Positions 1 through 8,346 of a DNA stretch of 51,594 nucleotides are shown in pieces. Source of the DNA: Burkholderiales bacterium. Its GTDB lineage: Bacteria > Pseudomonadota > Gammaproteobacteria > Burkholderiales > JAEUOS01. Position 1 is the first letter of the stretch; the number at the start of each line of letters is the position of its first letter. The DNA lies in assembly GCA_947473125.1 (NCBI GenBank), contig CANJDH010000025.1:1-51594 (forward strand), given 5' to 3'. The notes beneath the pieces are model-generated. The model saw nothing but the letters and a program-made list of their open reading frames with translations, searched no databases and was not told the DNA's origin. The position numbers were made by a program, and so were the translations under genes.

Positions 1-1088
1 AGGCGCAGCGGCGCCTCGCCCAGCAGACGTGCGCGCCGCGCCGGGTCGCGCAGCAGCGCGGCGCGTTCAGCCGGCGGCCGGTCCATGATGTCCCGATAGG
101 CGGGATAGGCCATCAGCACGTTGAAGCTGGTGTCGAGCCCGTTCATGACGCCGATCGCGCGGCAGGCGGTCTGCAGGCGCACGTCGATGCCGGCGGCGGC
201 GGAACGCTCGGCGCTTTCCATCAGCCACTGGCGCTGCGCCGGCGCGTTGATGCGCTCCAGCCAGGTGAGGGCCAGTGGCCGCTTCGCGGTGCGGGCCATT
301 TGTTCCATCAATGCGTACTCGGCGTCAAAGCGCGCGCGTTCTCCAGCGGCATCACCTTGGGCGCAATCGAAGTCGTTGACCGCGTGCAGCACGCGATACG
401 GCAGACCCCGGAAGGCCTGCGCCAGCGCCAGCAGTTCGGCACGGTCGGCAACGTGCGCCGGGGTCTCCTCGCCTTTTGCGGTGCGGTGGTTGTCGCTGCG
501 CCCGGTGGAGAAACCGACTGCGCCGGCGGCCAGTGCCTCGCGCAGCAGGGTTTGCATCGCGACGCAGTCTTGTGCGGTGGCCGGCTCGCAGCGCGCCGCG
601 CGGTCGCCCATCACGTAGAGGCGCAGTGGATCGTGCGGCACCAGCGTCATGAAGTCGATCGAGTGCGGCATCGCATCAAGCGCACGGGCGTAATCGGCGA
701 AGCTCTCCCAGCCCCAGCGCACGCCTTCAGACAGGGCCGCACCGGGAATCTCCTCGACGCCTTCCATCAGGTTGACAAGGCGCTGTTCCTCGCCTTTTCG
801 AACCGGGGCAAAGCCGACGCCGCAATTGCCCATCACCACTGTGGTGACGCCGTGATAAATGCTGGGGGAAAAAGTTTCGTCCCACGAGGCCTGGCCATCG
901 TAGTGGGTGTGAATATCGAGGAAGCCAGGCGTGACCAGTGCACCGGCGGCGTCGATGGTCTGTTGCGCGGCTTCGGTGATCCTGCCGACTTCGACGATGC
1001 GGCCGTCGCGTACACCGACGTCGGCACCGCGGCCCGGCGCACCGCTGCCGTCTAGCACGGTACCACCGCAGATCAATACGTCAAGCAT
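1..1088 (-). CDS. N-acyl-D-amino-acid deacylase (amidohydrolase family 3), C-terminus beyond window
   Basis: Zinc-dependent amidohydrolase expected to remove the acyl group from N-acyl-D-amino acids or a related amide. About 362 codons of a protein that is usually near 480-550 residues are visible; the 3' end lies outside the window. Translation of the minus strand gives the family's N-terminal beta domain, then the metal motif HTH (residues 60-62, in [10 protein letters not shown]), and [10 protein letters not shown] (about 86-95), where NCG is the Cys-containing signature of D-aminoacylases. The start at 1088 has a strong AAAGGAGG site. The ATG overlaps the stop of the upstream transporter gene by 8 bases, so the two are probably translationally coupled. 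Substrate is inferred, not shown. Confidence 0.85.
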   Translation of the reverse strand, partial: MLDVLICGGTVLDGSGAPGRGADVGVRDGRIVEVGRITEAAQQTIDAAGALVTPGFLDIHTHYDGQASWDETFSPSIYHGVTTVVMGNCGVGFAPVRKGEEQRLVNLMEGVEEIPGAALSEGVRWGWESFADYARALDAMPHSIDFMTLVPHDPLRLYVMGDRAARCEPATAQDCVAMQTLLREALAAGAVGFSTGRSDNHRTAKGEETPAHVADRAELLALAQAFRGLPYRVLHAVNDFDCAQGDAAGERARFDAEYALMEQMARTAKRPLALTWLERINAPAQRQWLMESAERSAAAGIDVRLQTACRAIGVMNGLDTSFNVLMAYPAYRDIMDRPPAERAALLRDPARRARLLGEAPLR

Positions 1089-1968
1089 GCGCTGCCTCCT
1101 TTGAACGGCCTGCCTTGTCGGCACGTCGCCACAACAACGCCAACGTGCCTCCGGAGACGATGTGCCACACGCCCCATAGCCCGGCAACGCCGACCATCTC
1201 GAGATTGGAATTGAACTGCGCAGCGATGATGCCCAGCGCCAGCCCGGAATTTTGCATGCCGCCTTCGATCGTGACGGCGCGCCGGTCGGAGGTGTTGAGC
1301 TTCGCTAGGGCGGACGCGCCCCAGCCCAGACCCAGGCCGAGTGCGTTGTGTGCGATCACCAGCGGCAGGATGCTGGTCAGCGCCAGCAGGAAATTGCGCC
1401 ATTGCCCGGCCACCGCGCCGACGATGAATAGGAACAAGGCGATCAATGCGAAATTTTCTAGTGGCTTGCTGACGCGCATCGCCACTGAAGGCGCCAGGCG
1501 CGAAGTCAGCAGCGCCGCTATCATCGGTAGCGCCAGCAGCAGCACCAGACTGACGATCAGGTCCTTGGGATCGACCGCGATGGCGTGCACCCAGCCGGCG
1601 GTGGCCGGGTTGGCGGCGATCGTCAGCGAAAAATTGAGTGGCGTGAAAATCAGCGCCAGCACGTTGGATACCGCCGAGATCGACAGTGACAGCGCCAGGT
1701 TGCCGCGGCCGAAATGGGTGATTACATTCGAGAGCGCACCGCCCGGGCAGCACGCCACCAGCAGCATCGCCGCCTCGACCGCCGGCGACAGGTCAAGCGC
1801 CAGGGTTGCGCCTAGCGTGGCAAGCGGCAGCAGGATGAATTGCGCGGCCAGGCCGATGCCGACTGCCAGCGAATGTTTGACGACATAGCGAAAATCGTCG
1901 ACCCGTAATTCAAGCGAAACCGCATACACCATCACTGCGAGCACCGCGATCAGGATGGCCTGCTGCAT
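1081..1968 (-). CDS. Bile acid:sodium symporter (BASS) family transporter
   Basis: Inner-membrane secondary transporter of 295 residues with about nine hydrophobic segments along its whole length. Two family signatures are visible: CCPGGALSN at residues 73-81 and EGGMQNSGLA at 235-244, which correspond to the crossing helices that bind sodium and substrate in BASS proteins. Bacterial members carry organic anions rather than bile acids. It is the first gene of a minus-strand pair with the N-acyl-D-amino-acid deacylase, so import of the acylated amino acid or a related carboxylate is a reasonable inference. The start is the first Met of the hydrophobic N-terminus. Confidence 0.85.
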   Translation of the reverse strand: MQQAILIAVLAVMVYAVSLELRVDDFRYVVKHSLAVGIGLAAQFILLPLATLGATLALDLSPAVEAAMLLVACCPGGALSNVITHFGRGNLALSLSISAVSNVLALIFTPLNFSLTIAANPATAGWVHAIAVDPKDLIVSLVLLLALPMIAALLTSRLAPSVAMRVSKPLENFALIALFLFIVGAVAGQWRNFLLALTSILPLVIAHNALGLGLGWGASALAKLNTSDRRAVTIEGGMQNSGLALGIIAAQFNSNLEMVGVAGLWGVWHIVSGGTLALLWRRADKAGRSKEAAHA

Positions 1969-2136
1969 TCAATTTTCCTCATTGAACCGGCGCAAGGTTT
2001 TCGTCGTCACTGCGGGAAGGAAAAAAAGGGCATGGCGGAAGCGGTCGGTATGTGACTTTTCGCACAGACGTTACAAATTGTCGCGTAATACTTCCCGGTT
2101 TCGAGACTTTTTTCACGTGAGTCTGGTACGAATGCG

Positions 2137-2155
2137 AATATGATGATGTCATATT
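2137..2155. promoter_or_regulatory. Inverted repeat upstream of the Sel1-like gene
   Basis: AATATGA, five bases, TCATATT: a perfect 7-bp inverted repeat in the 94-base AT-richer gap before the gene starting at 2238. It is placed where an operator or a 5' UTR hairpin could sit. No regulator is assigned. Confidence 0.35.
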
Positions 2156-2237
2156 AAGGGTGGGCGGTCACCGAAAGGAAGCGGCAAACCCACCGGTGGT
2201 TAATGAACCACATTCTCCTCAAGAAAGGAAGGCAATT

Positions 2238-2651
2238 ATGGACACTTTCAATGAAGCAAATGCCAAACGCGCGAAGCTGCTTGCCGTCGGATCCGCGACC
2301 CTGGCTGTCTTTGTGGGCCTGACCGCTGGAAACGCCTCGGCCGAAGCTGGAGAGCCCGCTGACAACAAGTCTGCGATGTGGTCCGCAACGACCCACGCTG
2401 CGTTACAAACCGCAGAGAGAATTGCCGACGCTGGAACACCCGAAGAAGTGTACAAACATGCGGTACACCTGCGCGATGGTGGCGATACGAGCCACGCAAT
2501 GGGATTCCTCAGGTACGCTGCATTCAATGGCCATGTTCCCGCGGCTCAGCTTTTGGTGATGATTTATCAAGATGGCGCACTTGGCGTGCGCGCCAATTTC
2601 AGGCTGGCAAAGCGGTATCGGGCGATGGCTGCGGGCCAGAACGTTTTCTGA
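2238..2651 (+). CDS. Small exported protein with Sel1-like C-terminus
   Basis: A 137-residue protein of unknown function. The start at 2238 is chosen over an upstream in-frame ATG (2160) because it follows a good GAAAGGAAGG site. Residues about 11-35 form a hydrophobic segment ending in NASAEA, which could be a signal peptide or an anchor. The C-terminal 75 residues (IADAGTPEEVYK to RYRAMAAGQ) form one TPR/Sel1-like helical repeat unit, with MIYQDGALGVRANFRLAKRY as the Sel1-type half. The same domain ends the next gene (2998-4287), at roughly 50 to 60 percent identity by eye, so the two are paralogues over this part. Sel1 units usually mediate protein contacts; no enzyme motif is seen. Confidence 0.7.
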   Translation: MDTFNEANAKRAKLLAVGSATLAVFVGLTAGNASAEAGEPADNKSAMWSATTHAALQTAERIADAGTPEEVYKHAVHLRDGGDTSHAMGFLRYAAFNGHVPAAQLLVMIYQDGALGVRANFRLAKRYRAMAAGQNVF

Positions 2652-2757
2652 GCCGGGTGGGCGACTGTCAGTCAGTCAAACGGGCGCAGCATGCGCGCGG
2701 GTATCGGGTGGCGCCCCTCACGGTTGTCGCGATGGTCGCAGCGACGCCCAGGGTGGG

Positions 2758-2904
2758 ATGACAATTGAGCAATGGAGAGAGTCGGTCAGAGCCCTTGCAG
2801 CGCGATTCAAGGGTGACTTTTGCACGTTAGAAACATTTGGTCGCGCAATTTCCCTCGGTGCTGCGATTTTTTTCGCCATAATGCGTCTACTGGAAGGATT
2901 GTAG
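2758..2904 (+). CDS. Possible 48-residue membrane microprotein
   Basis: A short open frame in the 346-base gap between the two Sel1-like genes. It begins ATG after a GGGTGGG stretch and encodes an amphipathic N-terminal half and a hydrophobic end (ISLGAAIFFAIMRLLEGL). Nothing else in the gap looks like a gene. There is no homology I recognise and the reading frame could be chance; it is listed because the gap is otherwise unexplained. Confidence 0.2.
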   Translation: MTIEQWRESVRALAARFKGDFCTLETFGRAISLGAAIFFAIMRLLEGL

Positions 2905-2997
2905 TGTCGTCATAGTCAGGTTCACCGGCAACCCATTGGGTAGCCAGTCATCTTCCTGATTTGTTGAGTCACATCCTTTTCAAGAAAGGACGGGGCC

Positions 2998-4287
2998 ATG
3001 GCTGCAAACCAGGCGGGATTTAACCGGCAGCAAAAACTGCTCGTCGTCGGCGGCGCGATTTTCGCCGTCTTCGTCAGTCTGGTTTTTGCCACATGGGTCA
3101 TGGGGGAAACGCTGCAAAGCATGCAGTTCAGCCAGCAGGACCAGGAAATCGTGAACCGGCTCTCGGGTAATGCTGCAGACCCGTTGCAGCAATCGATTTT
3201 GCGTGCCCATGCGATCGATGCCGTGTCGAGCATGAAGCAACTTGCAACCCGGCAGTCGGTGATTATTGCCGCGTTCGCGGGTGCCTTCGCGCTTTGTGCG
3301 ATTGGATTTGCATTGTTTTTGCTGGGTGCGGATGGCATAGTCCAACTGCAAACAGGACAAGACAAGAGTGGGCTGAAGCCCTGGCTGCTTGGTACCGCGC
3401 CCGGGTTATTGTGTTTTGTGCTCGCGGTAGTTCTGGTGGGAATGGCTGTCATGCAACGCTCGGGTGTCAACCTGGCGTCGGTTCATTTCTCCAAACCGGG
3501 CGTCGGACCTCTTGAAAGTTCCACACCGCCTTCTCCCATTGGGACGGCGCCTGCCGGCAATGCCGAGGCCCCGAAAGCGACGGAAGCCGCAGAGCGGCGA
3601 ATTGCCGCCCAGGAGGCACAAAAACGCGCCGCAGAAAAATCCGCCGCTGCCAATTTGACGGCGGAAAAGCTGATTGCAGAACAGTCGATAGCAGCCAAAG
3701 TGGCTGTGGAAAAGGTCGCCGCCGACAGACTAGCGGCTGAAAAAGCTGCAGCAAAAAAACTGGCCGCAGACAAAGCGGGCGACGCGAAAATGGCCGCGTC
3801 CAGGGCTGCCGCCAAATCGGCGTTTGACAGAGGGAGTGTCGCCAAACTGTCGGCAGATCGTACCGCAGCCGATAGATTGGCGGTCGAAAGAGCAGCGGCG
3901 AATAGACTGGTTGCGCAAAAGGCCGCATCAAACAGGCTGGCTGCTGAAAGCGCCGCATCCAGGAAGCTCGCGACAGACAAGGTCGCCGGAGAAGCGCCTC
4001 TGGCAGATAAAGCCGGGACAGACCGGGTTGATGTCGCGAGCTTGACTGCGGAGAAGATCGCCGCAGCCGGCGCTCCGGCGGAGGTCTACAAGCGCGCTCT
4101 TGCCCTGCGCAATGTGGGCGAAACGAGCCAGGCGTTGGCCTTGCTCAGGTACGCCTCGTCAACCGGTCACGGGCCCTCATCGCTCCTTCTGGCGATGATT
4201 TACAGAGATGGTGCGCCGGATGTGCGAGCCAATTTCCGCCAGGCGGAAAGGTATCAGGCGCTGGCTGAGGCCCAGGGCGCCCGCTAA
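2998..4287 (+). CDS. Membrane protein with Ala/Lys-rich coiled region and Sel1-like C-terminus
   Basis: A 429-residue protein of unknown function. Three hydrophobic segments are visible (about residues 13-35, 87-109 and 128-151). They are followed by about 170 residues dominated by short degenerate units such as AADRLAAEKAAAKKLAADKA, which should form a long alpha-helical or coiled stretch. The final 75 residues are a Sel1/TPR-like unit closely matching the C-terminus of the protein at 2238-2651. The start follows AAGAAAGGA; the 11 bases TCAAGAAAGGA before the start are shared with the upstream paralogue, so the duplication includes the translation signal. The layout (membrane anchor, helical stalk, protein-binding tip) recalls TolA-like proteins, but no TolA domain is recognised. 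Confidence 0.75.
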   Translation: MAANQAGFNRQQKLLVVGGAIFAVFVSLVFATWVMGETLQSMQFSQQDQEIVNRLSGNAADPLQQSILRAHAIDAVSSMKQLATRQSVIIAAFAGAFALCAIGFALFLLGADGIVQLQTGQDKSGLKPWLLGTAPGLLCFVLAVVLVGMAVMQRSGVNLASVHFSKPGVGPLESSTPPSPIGTAPAGNAEAPKATEAAERRIAAQEAQKRAAEKSAAANLTAEKLIAEQSIAAKVAVEKVAADRLAAEKAAAKKLAADKAGDAKMAASRAAAKSAFDRGSVAKLSADRTAADRLAVERAAANRLVAQKAASNRLAAESAASRKLATDKVAGEAPLADKAGTDRVDVASLTAEKIAAAGAPAEVYKRALALRNVGETSQALALLRYASSTGHGPSSLLLAMIYRDGAPDVRANFRQAERYQALAEAQGAR

Positions 4288-4318
4288 ACCAGCCGGGTGC
4301 GGAAGAACAACACCGCGC

Positions 4319-4348
4319 TTGCGCAAGCCGTAAAAAGCCGCTATATTT
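4319..4348 (+). promoter_or_regulatory. Candidate promoter of the leu leader-leuA transcript
   Basis: TTGCGC (4319-4324), 18 bases, TATATT (4343-4348). The -35 box lies inside the palindrome GCTTGCGCAAGC (4317-4328). Initiation about seven bases downstream would start at or next to the leader ATG at 4355, implying a leaderless leader peptide; a promoter further upstream remains possible. Confidence 0.4.
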
Positions 4349-4354
4349 GAATCC

Positions 4355-4444
4355 ATGGCCCGTTTCACTTCCTCCCTCTTTGCCATCGCCACACCCGTCA
4401 GCGACCTGATTCTACTCGGCCTGCTGCTGCGCCCCGCGCGCTAA
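4355..4444 (+). CDS. leuL: leuA leader peptide (leucine attenuation)
   Basis: A 29-residue open frame that ends in LILLGLLLRPAR. Seven of 29 codons are leucine and six of those fall within eight consecutive positions, just before the stop. This is the classic form of a leucine-operon leader: ribosome stalling at the Leu codons reports leucyl-tRNA shortage and alters folding of the downstream RNA. The peptide lies 129 bases before leuA on the same strand, and an imperfect hairpin (4460-4513) follows it. Leu-rich leaders before leuA are established in several proteobacteria. The start has no clear ribosome site, in line with the promoter lying very close upstream. Confidence 0.7.
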   Translation: MARFTSSLFAIATPVSDLILLGLLLRPAR

Positions 4445-4459
4445 AAACCCCCCTCACAA

Positions 4460-4513
4460 TTCGGGCAGGACCCAAGCGCATAGAGTGTCGCAAGCCTCTT
4501 TGTCCGCCCCGAA
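4460..4513 (+). promoter_or_regulatory. Candidate attenuator hairpin between leader and leuA
   Basis: TTCGGG (4460-4465) pairs with CCCGAA (4508-4513), and inside it GGAC (4468-4471) pairs with GTCC (4502-4505). The element lies in the 129 bases between the leader peptide stop and leuA. No run of T follows, so if it acts it may work by sequestration or Rho-dependent termination rather than as an intrinsic terminator. Confidence 0.4.
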
Positions 4514-4573
4514 GTCGTCGCGCTTTCCCCTCCGGTTTCGCATTTCCATACCCTCGTTACAAGGAGCAATACC

Positions 4574-6133
4574 ATGGCCGCAGCCTCGTCCCCCGACCGC
4601 TTGATCATATTTGACACTACCCTGCGCGACGGCGAGCAAAGCCCCGGCGCCTCGATGACCAAGGAAGAGAAAATGCGCATTGCGCGGCTTCTCGAGAAAA
4701 TGAAGGTCGACGTGATCGAGGCCGGCTTTCCGGCGTCGAGCAACGGCGACTTTGAAGCCGTCAAGGCGATCGCCAACACCATCAAGGATTCGACCATCGC
4801 CGGCCTGTGTCGCGCCAACGACCGCGACATCCAGCGCGGCATTGACGCCCTCAAGGGCGCCAAGTCGTGGCGCGTCCACACCTTCATTGCCACCAGCGCG
4901 CTGCACATGGAAAAGAAGCTGCGCATGACGCCGGACCAGGTGTTCGAGCAGGCCAAGCTGTCGGTGCGCTACGCGCGCAATGCATGTCCCGACGTCGAGT
5001 TTTCGCCCGAAGACGGCTACCGCTCCGACATGGATTTCCTGTGTCGCATCCTTGAAGCCGTAATCAAGGAAGGCGCCACCACCATCAACGTGCCCGACAC
5101 GGTCGGTTACGCAGTACCCGAGCTGTACGGCGAGTTTTTCAAGACGCTGCGCACGCGCATCCCGAACAGCGACAAGGCGATCTGGTCAGCGCATTGCCAC
5201 AACGATCTCGGCATGGCGGTGGCCAACTCGCTCGCCGCCGTCACCATGGGCGGGGTGCGCCAGGTCGAGTGCACCATCAACGGCCTGGGCGAGCGCGCCG
5301 GCAATACTTCACTCGAGGAAATCGTCATGGCGGTCAAGACCCGCAAGGATTTTTTCAAGCTCGAGACGCGCATCGACGCCAGCCAGATCGTGCCGATCTC
5401 GCGCCTGGTGTCGCAGATCACCGGCTTCGTGGTGCAGCCGAACAAGGCGGTGGTCGGCGCCAATGCGTTCGCCCACGCATCGGGCATCCACCAGGACGGC
5501 GTATTGAAGGCGCGCGACACCTACGAAATCATGCGCGCCGAGGATGTCGGCTGGAGCGCCAACAAGATCGTGCTCGGCAAGCTGTCGGGGCGCAACGCGT
5601 TTCGCCAGCGCCTCGAGCAGCTGGGCATCTCGCTCGATTCCGAGACCCAGCTCAACGAGTCGTTCGCCAAGTTCAAGGACCTGGCCGACAAGAAGGCGGA
5701 TATATTCGACGAAGACATCCAGATGCTGTTCGCCGACCAGCACGAGGCGGACGAGCGCTACAAGCTGATCTCGATGAAGCAGTCGTCCGAAATGGGCGAA
5801 TCGCCGCAGGCGTCGGTGACACTGACGGAAGCGGGGGCCGAAAAGCACGCTGCGGCACAGGGCTCCGGGCCGGTGGATGCCACCTTCAAGGCGATTGAGT
5901 CGATCGCCAAGAGCGAGGCCGAACTGGTGCTCTACTCGGTCAATGCCGTCACGCAAGGCACCGACAGCCAGGGTGAAGTCACCGTGCGCCTGGCGCGTGC
6001 CGGACGCATCGTCAACGGTGTCGGTGCCGATACCGACGTGATCGTCGCTTCAGCGCGGGCCTATGTGAGCGCGCTCAACAAGCTGTTCGACAAAAGCGAG
6101 CGCCTCAACCCGCAAACCAGCGGCACGATCTGA
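4574..6133 (+). CDS. leuA: 2-isopropylmalate synthase
   Basis: Condenses acetyl-CoA with 3-methyl-2-oxobutanoate to give 2-isopropylmalate, the first committed step of leucine synthesis, in the cytoplasm. The 519 residues match the usual length of bacterial LeuA. The TIM-barrel catalytic domain begins with [10 protein letters not shown] (residues 13-22), which holds the metal-binding Asp and catalytic Arg, and contains the metal motif [13 protein letters not shown] near residue 210. The C-terminal third (about 390-519) is the leucine-binding regulatory domain, so the enzyme should be feedback inhibited. The start follows AAGGAGCAATACC. Expression is probably controlled by the Leu-rich leader upstream. 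It stands alone; leuBCD are not in the window. Confidence 0.96.
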   Translation: MAAASSPDRLIIFDTTLRDGEQSPGASMTKEEKMRIARLLEKMKVDVIEAGFPASSNGDFEAVKAIANTIKDSTIAGLCRANDRDIQRGIDALKGAKSWRVHTFIATSALHMEKKLRMTPDQVFEQAKLSVRYARNACPDVEFSPEDGYRSDMDFLCRILEAVIKEGATTINVPDTVGYAVPELYGEFFKTLRTRIPNSDKAIWSAHCHNDLGMAVANSLAAVTMGGVRQVECTINGLGERAGNTSLEEIVMAVKTRKDFFKLETRIDASQIVPISRLVSQITGFVVQPNKAVVGANAFAHASGIHQDGVLKARDTYEIMRAEDVGWSANKIVLGKLSGRNAFRQRLEQLGISLDSETQLNESFAKFKDLADKKADIFDEDIQMLFADQHEADERYKLISMKQSSEMGESPQASVTLTEAGAEKHAAAQGSGPVDATFKAIESIAKSEAELVLYSVNAVTQGTDSQGEVTVRLARAGRIVNGVGADTDVIVASARAYVSALNKLFDKSERLNPQTSGTI

Positions 6134-6204
6134 GCGGGTGCCACGTCGACAATGATTTGTGTAGCACGGCGGCAAACGGGGCGATTCCCTGTTTGTGCGA
6201 CCAC

Positions 6205-6239
6205 CCGTGGGCGCCGGGCCATAAGCCAGGCGCCCACGG
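6205..6239. terminator. Hairpin after leuA
   Basis: CCGTGGGCGCC (6205-6215) and GGCGCCCACGG (6229-6239) are perfect 11-bp inverted arms around a 13-base loop, 70 bases after the leuA stop. No T run follows, so it is either a weak or Rho-aided terminator or an RNA 3' end stabiliser. Confidence 0.5.
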
Positions 6240-6346
6240 TACACAATCCATCTCAGTTCCCTGAGCGGTTCTGGCACGGTTCTGGCGTCCGTTTCTGACG
6301 TATTCTTCCCCCTGAATCTGCCTTCTCCCATCTGAAAGCCTTCGCC

Positions 6347-7333
6347 ATGTTTCGAATTACCTCTTTGCGTACCATTGCGGCGCTACTAGGCGCACTGTGT
6401 TTGACCTCTTCCCTGCCTGTCCTGGCACAGGCGGACTACCCGACCAAGCCGATTCGCCTGATCGTCGGTTTCGCCGCCGGCGGCATCTCTGACGTGCTGG
6501 CGCGCGCACTGTCGGCCAAGCTCTCGCAGGATCTCGGGCAGCAGGTGCTGGTGGAGAACAAGCAGGGCGCCGGCACCACTATCGCGGCAGACTTCATCGC
6601 CAAGGCGCCGCCCGACGGCTACACGCTGTTCCTGCAGGACATCACCACCCATGCGATCAACGCCACGCTGTACCAGAAGCTGCCGTATGACTCGATCAAG
6701 GATTTCACGCCCATCGGCCTGGTCGCTTCCACGCCGCTGATGCTGGTGGTCAATGCCAGCACGCCTGCGCGTGACCTGCGGGAACTGGTGGCCCTGGTCA
6801 AGGCCAGCCCTGGAAAATATTCCTACGCGTCGTCCGGCATTGGTGCGATCACGCACCTTGCCGGTGAAATGATGAAGACGCGCGGCGGGTTTGACGCGGT
6901 GCATGTGCCCTACAAAGGAAGCTCGCCGGCGACCCAGGCGATCCTCGGCAATGAGGTGACCTATACGTTTTCGACCATGCCGCCGGCGCTGTCAAACGTG
7001 AAATCAGGCAAGCTGCGCGCGATCGCGGTCACCACCGCCAAGCGTGCGACCTCCGCGCCGGAGGTGCCGACCATGATCGAGGCCGGCATGCCCGGTTTTG
7101 ACATCGTGCTCTACAGCGGCATCATCGGCCCGCCCGGCATGGCGCCGGCGCTGGTACGCCGCATCAACGCGGCCTTTTCCAAAGTGGTGACCGATGCCAA
7201 CATCAAGTCGGTGTATGCCACCATCGGCGCCGACCCGATTACCGAATCACCGGAATTTTTCGCCGACATGCTCGGCAAGGAAATCGCCATGCTCGCGCCG
7301 GTGGTGCGTGCTTCAGGTGCCAAGGCCGAGTAA
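6347..7333 (+). CDS. Bug/TctC-family tripartite tricarboxylate receptor
   Basis: Periplasmic solute-binding protein, 328 residues. A signal peptide ends near LPVLAQA (about residue 29), followed by the Bug signature DYPTKPIRLIVGFAAGG, the loop that binds a carboxylate through backbone contacts, and the later VPYKGSSPATQAIL segment. Bug receptors bind small carboxylates and related ligands; most, like this one, have no TctA/TctB permease genes beside them. The stop TAA shares its last base with the ATG of the next gene, a deacetylase-like hydrolase, so the receptor is translationally coupled to it and probably delivers or senses that pathway's substrate. Confidence 0.92.
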   Translation: MFRITSLRTIAALLGALCLTSSLPVLAQADYPTKPIRLIVGFAAGGISDVLARALSAKLSQDLGQQVLVENKQGAGTTIAADFIAKAPPDGYTLFLQDITTHAINATLYQKLPYDSIKDFTPIGLVASTPLMLVVNASTPARDLRELVALVKASPGKYSYASSGIGAITHLAGEMMKTRGGFDAVHVPYKGSSPATQAILGNEVTYTFSTMPPALSNVKSGKLRAIAVTTAKRATSAPEVPTMIEAGMPGFDIVLYSGIIGPPGMAPALVRRINAAFSKVVTDANIKSVYATIGADPITESPEFFADMLGKEIAMLAPVVRASGAKAE

Positions 7334-8250
7334 TGGTTGCGATCCATCCCAAGCCGCTGCTGCCGCAGCACAATCGTTATGACTATGTGCCGCTCACCGA
7401 GCGCCAGGACTACTCGTGGCCCGAAGGCCGGCGCCTCGCCGTAACCCTCACCACCAATGTCGAGTGGTTTGCCTTCGGCGCCGGCCTCGGCCACGACCCG
7501 GCCAAGACCGGCGAGTCGCAAACCCATCGCAATTACGCCTGGCGCGACTACGGCAACCGTATCGGCATCTGGCGCCTGTTCGACCTGCTCGACGAACTGA
7601 AGCTGCCGGCCGGGCACAACACCAACACCCTGATCTACCAGTACGCACCGCAAATTACCGACGCGATCCGCAAGCGCGGCGACGAGATCGTCGCGCACGG
7701 CCGCAGCAATGCCGAAAACCTGCGCGGCCTGTGGCAGCCTGACGAAGAACGCATCCTCGCCGACGTCACCGAGACCATCACCCGGCATGAAGGCAAGGCG
7801 CCGAAGGGCTGGATGGGTTCGGGTGCGTATGAAACCGCACATACGCCGGACCTGCTCAAGGAACTCGGCTACACCTACCTGATGGACTGGCCGATGGACG
7901 ACCAGCCGGTGTGGCTGCGCACCCGTGCCGGGCCGATCCTGTCGGTACCGTACCCGATCGAGCTCAATGATTCACAGCACGTCATCCACCGCAAGGGTGA
8001 CGCGATCGATTTTTGCGACATGATCGTCGAACAGTTCGACGAAATGATCGAGCAGTCGCTGCGTCACCCGCTAGTGATGAACGTCTCGGTGCACCCCTAC
8101 GTGTTCGGGCAGCCGTTCCGGCTGCGCATGCTGCGCCGTGCCCTGCAGCATTGCGTCGGCCATCCACAGGCCGAAAAGGCCTGGTGGGTGCGGCCCTGCG
8201 ACATTGCCGACCATTGCCTGGCGCTGCCGCCCGGGGTGATTCCGGGATGA
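7333..8250 (+). CDS. Polysaccharide deacetylase-like hydrolase (PuuE allantoinase type)
   Basis: A 305-residue cytoplasmic protein of the NodB-like carbohydrate esterase 4 superfamily. It has the whole-protein pattern of the metal-independent allantoinase/PuuE-like branch: WPEGRRLAVTLTTNVEWF at the N-terminus where classical deacetylases have TFDDG, then NRIGIWRLFDLLDE, and GDEIVAHGRSNAENLRG with the conserved His. Loss of the double-Asp motif argues for hydrolysis of an amide or cyclic amide rather than of chitin or peptidoglycan. The ATG overlaps the Bug receptor stop (TAATG). The stop codon is the triloop of a CCGGGA-TGA-TCCCGG hairpin. The substrate is not known. Confidence 0.75.
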   Translation: MVAIHPKPLLPQHNRYDYVPLTERQDYSWPEGRRLAVTLTTNVEWFAFGAGLGHDPAKTGESQTHRNYAWRDYGNRIGIWRLFDLLDELKLPAGHNTNTLIYQYAPQITDAIRKRGDEIVAHGRSNAENLRGLWQPDEERILADVTETITRHEGKAPKGWMGSGAYETAHTPDLLKELGYTYLMDWPMDDQPVWLRTRAGPILSVPYPIELNDSQHVIHRKGDAIDFCDMIVEQFDEMIEQSLRHPLVMNVSVHPYVFGQPFRLRMLRRALQHCVGHPQAEKAWWVRPCDIADHCLALPPGVIPG

Positions 8251-8346
8251 TCCCGGGGGCATGAGAGACCTGCTTTTCGTTCGCTGTGTGCGAAAAATCA
8301 TCGCACCTCCTGCGGAAATCCGCACAATGGTGGTCCCCGCCTTCTT

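Noticed and set aside
6134-6346. Riboswitch between leuA and the Bug receptor gene
   Set aside because: Only a simple 11-bp hairpin is seen, with no multi-helix junction or known conserved core; a terminator-like role is simpler.
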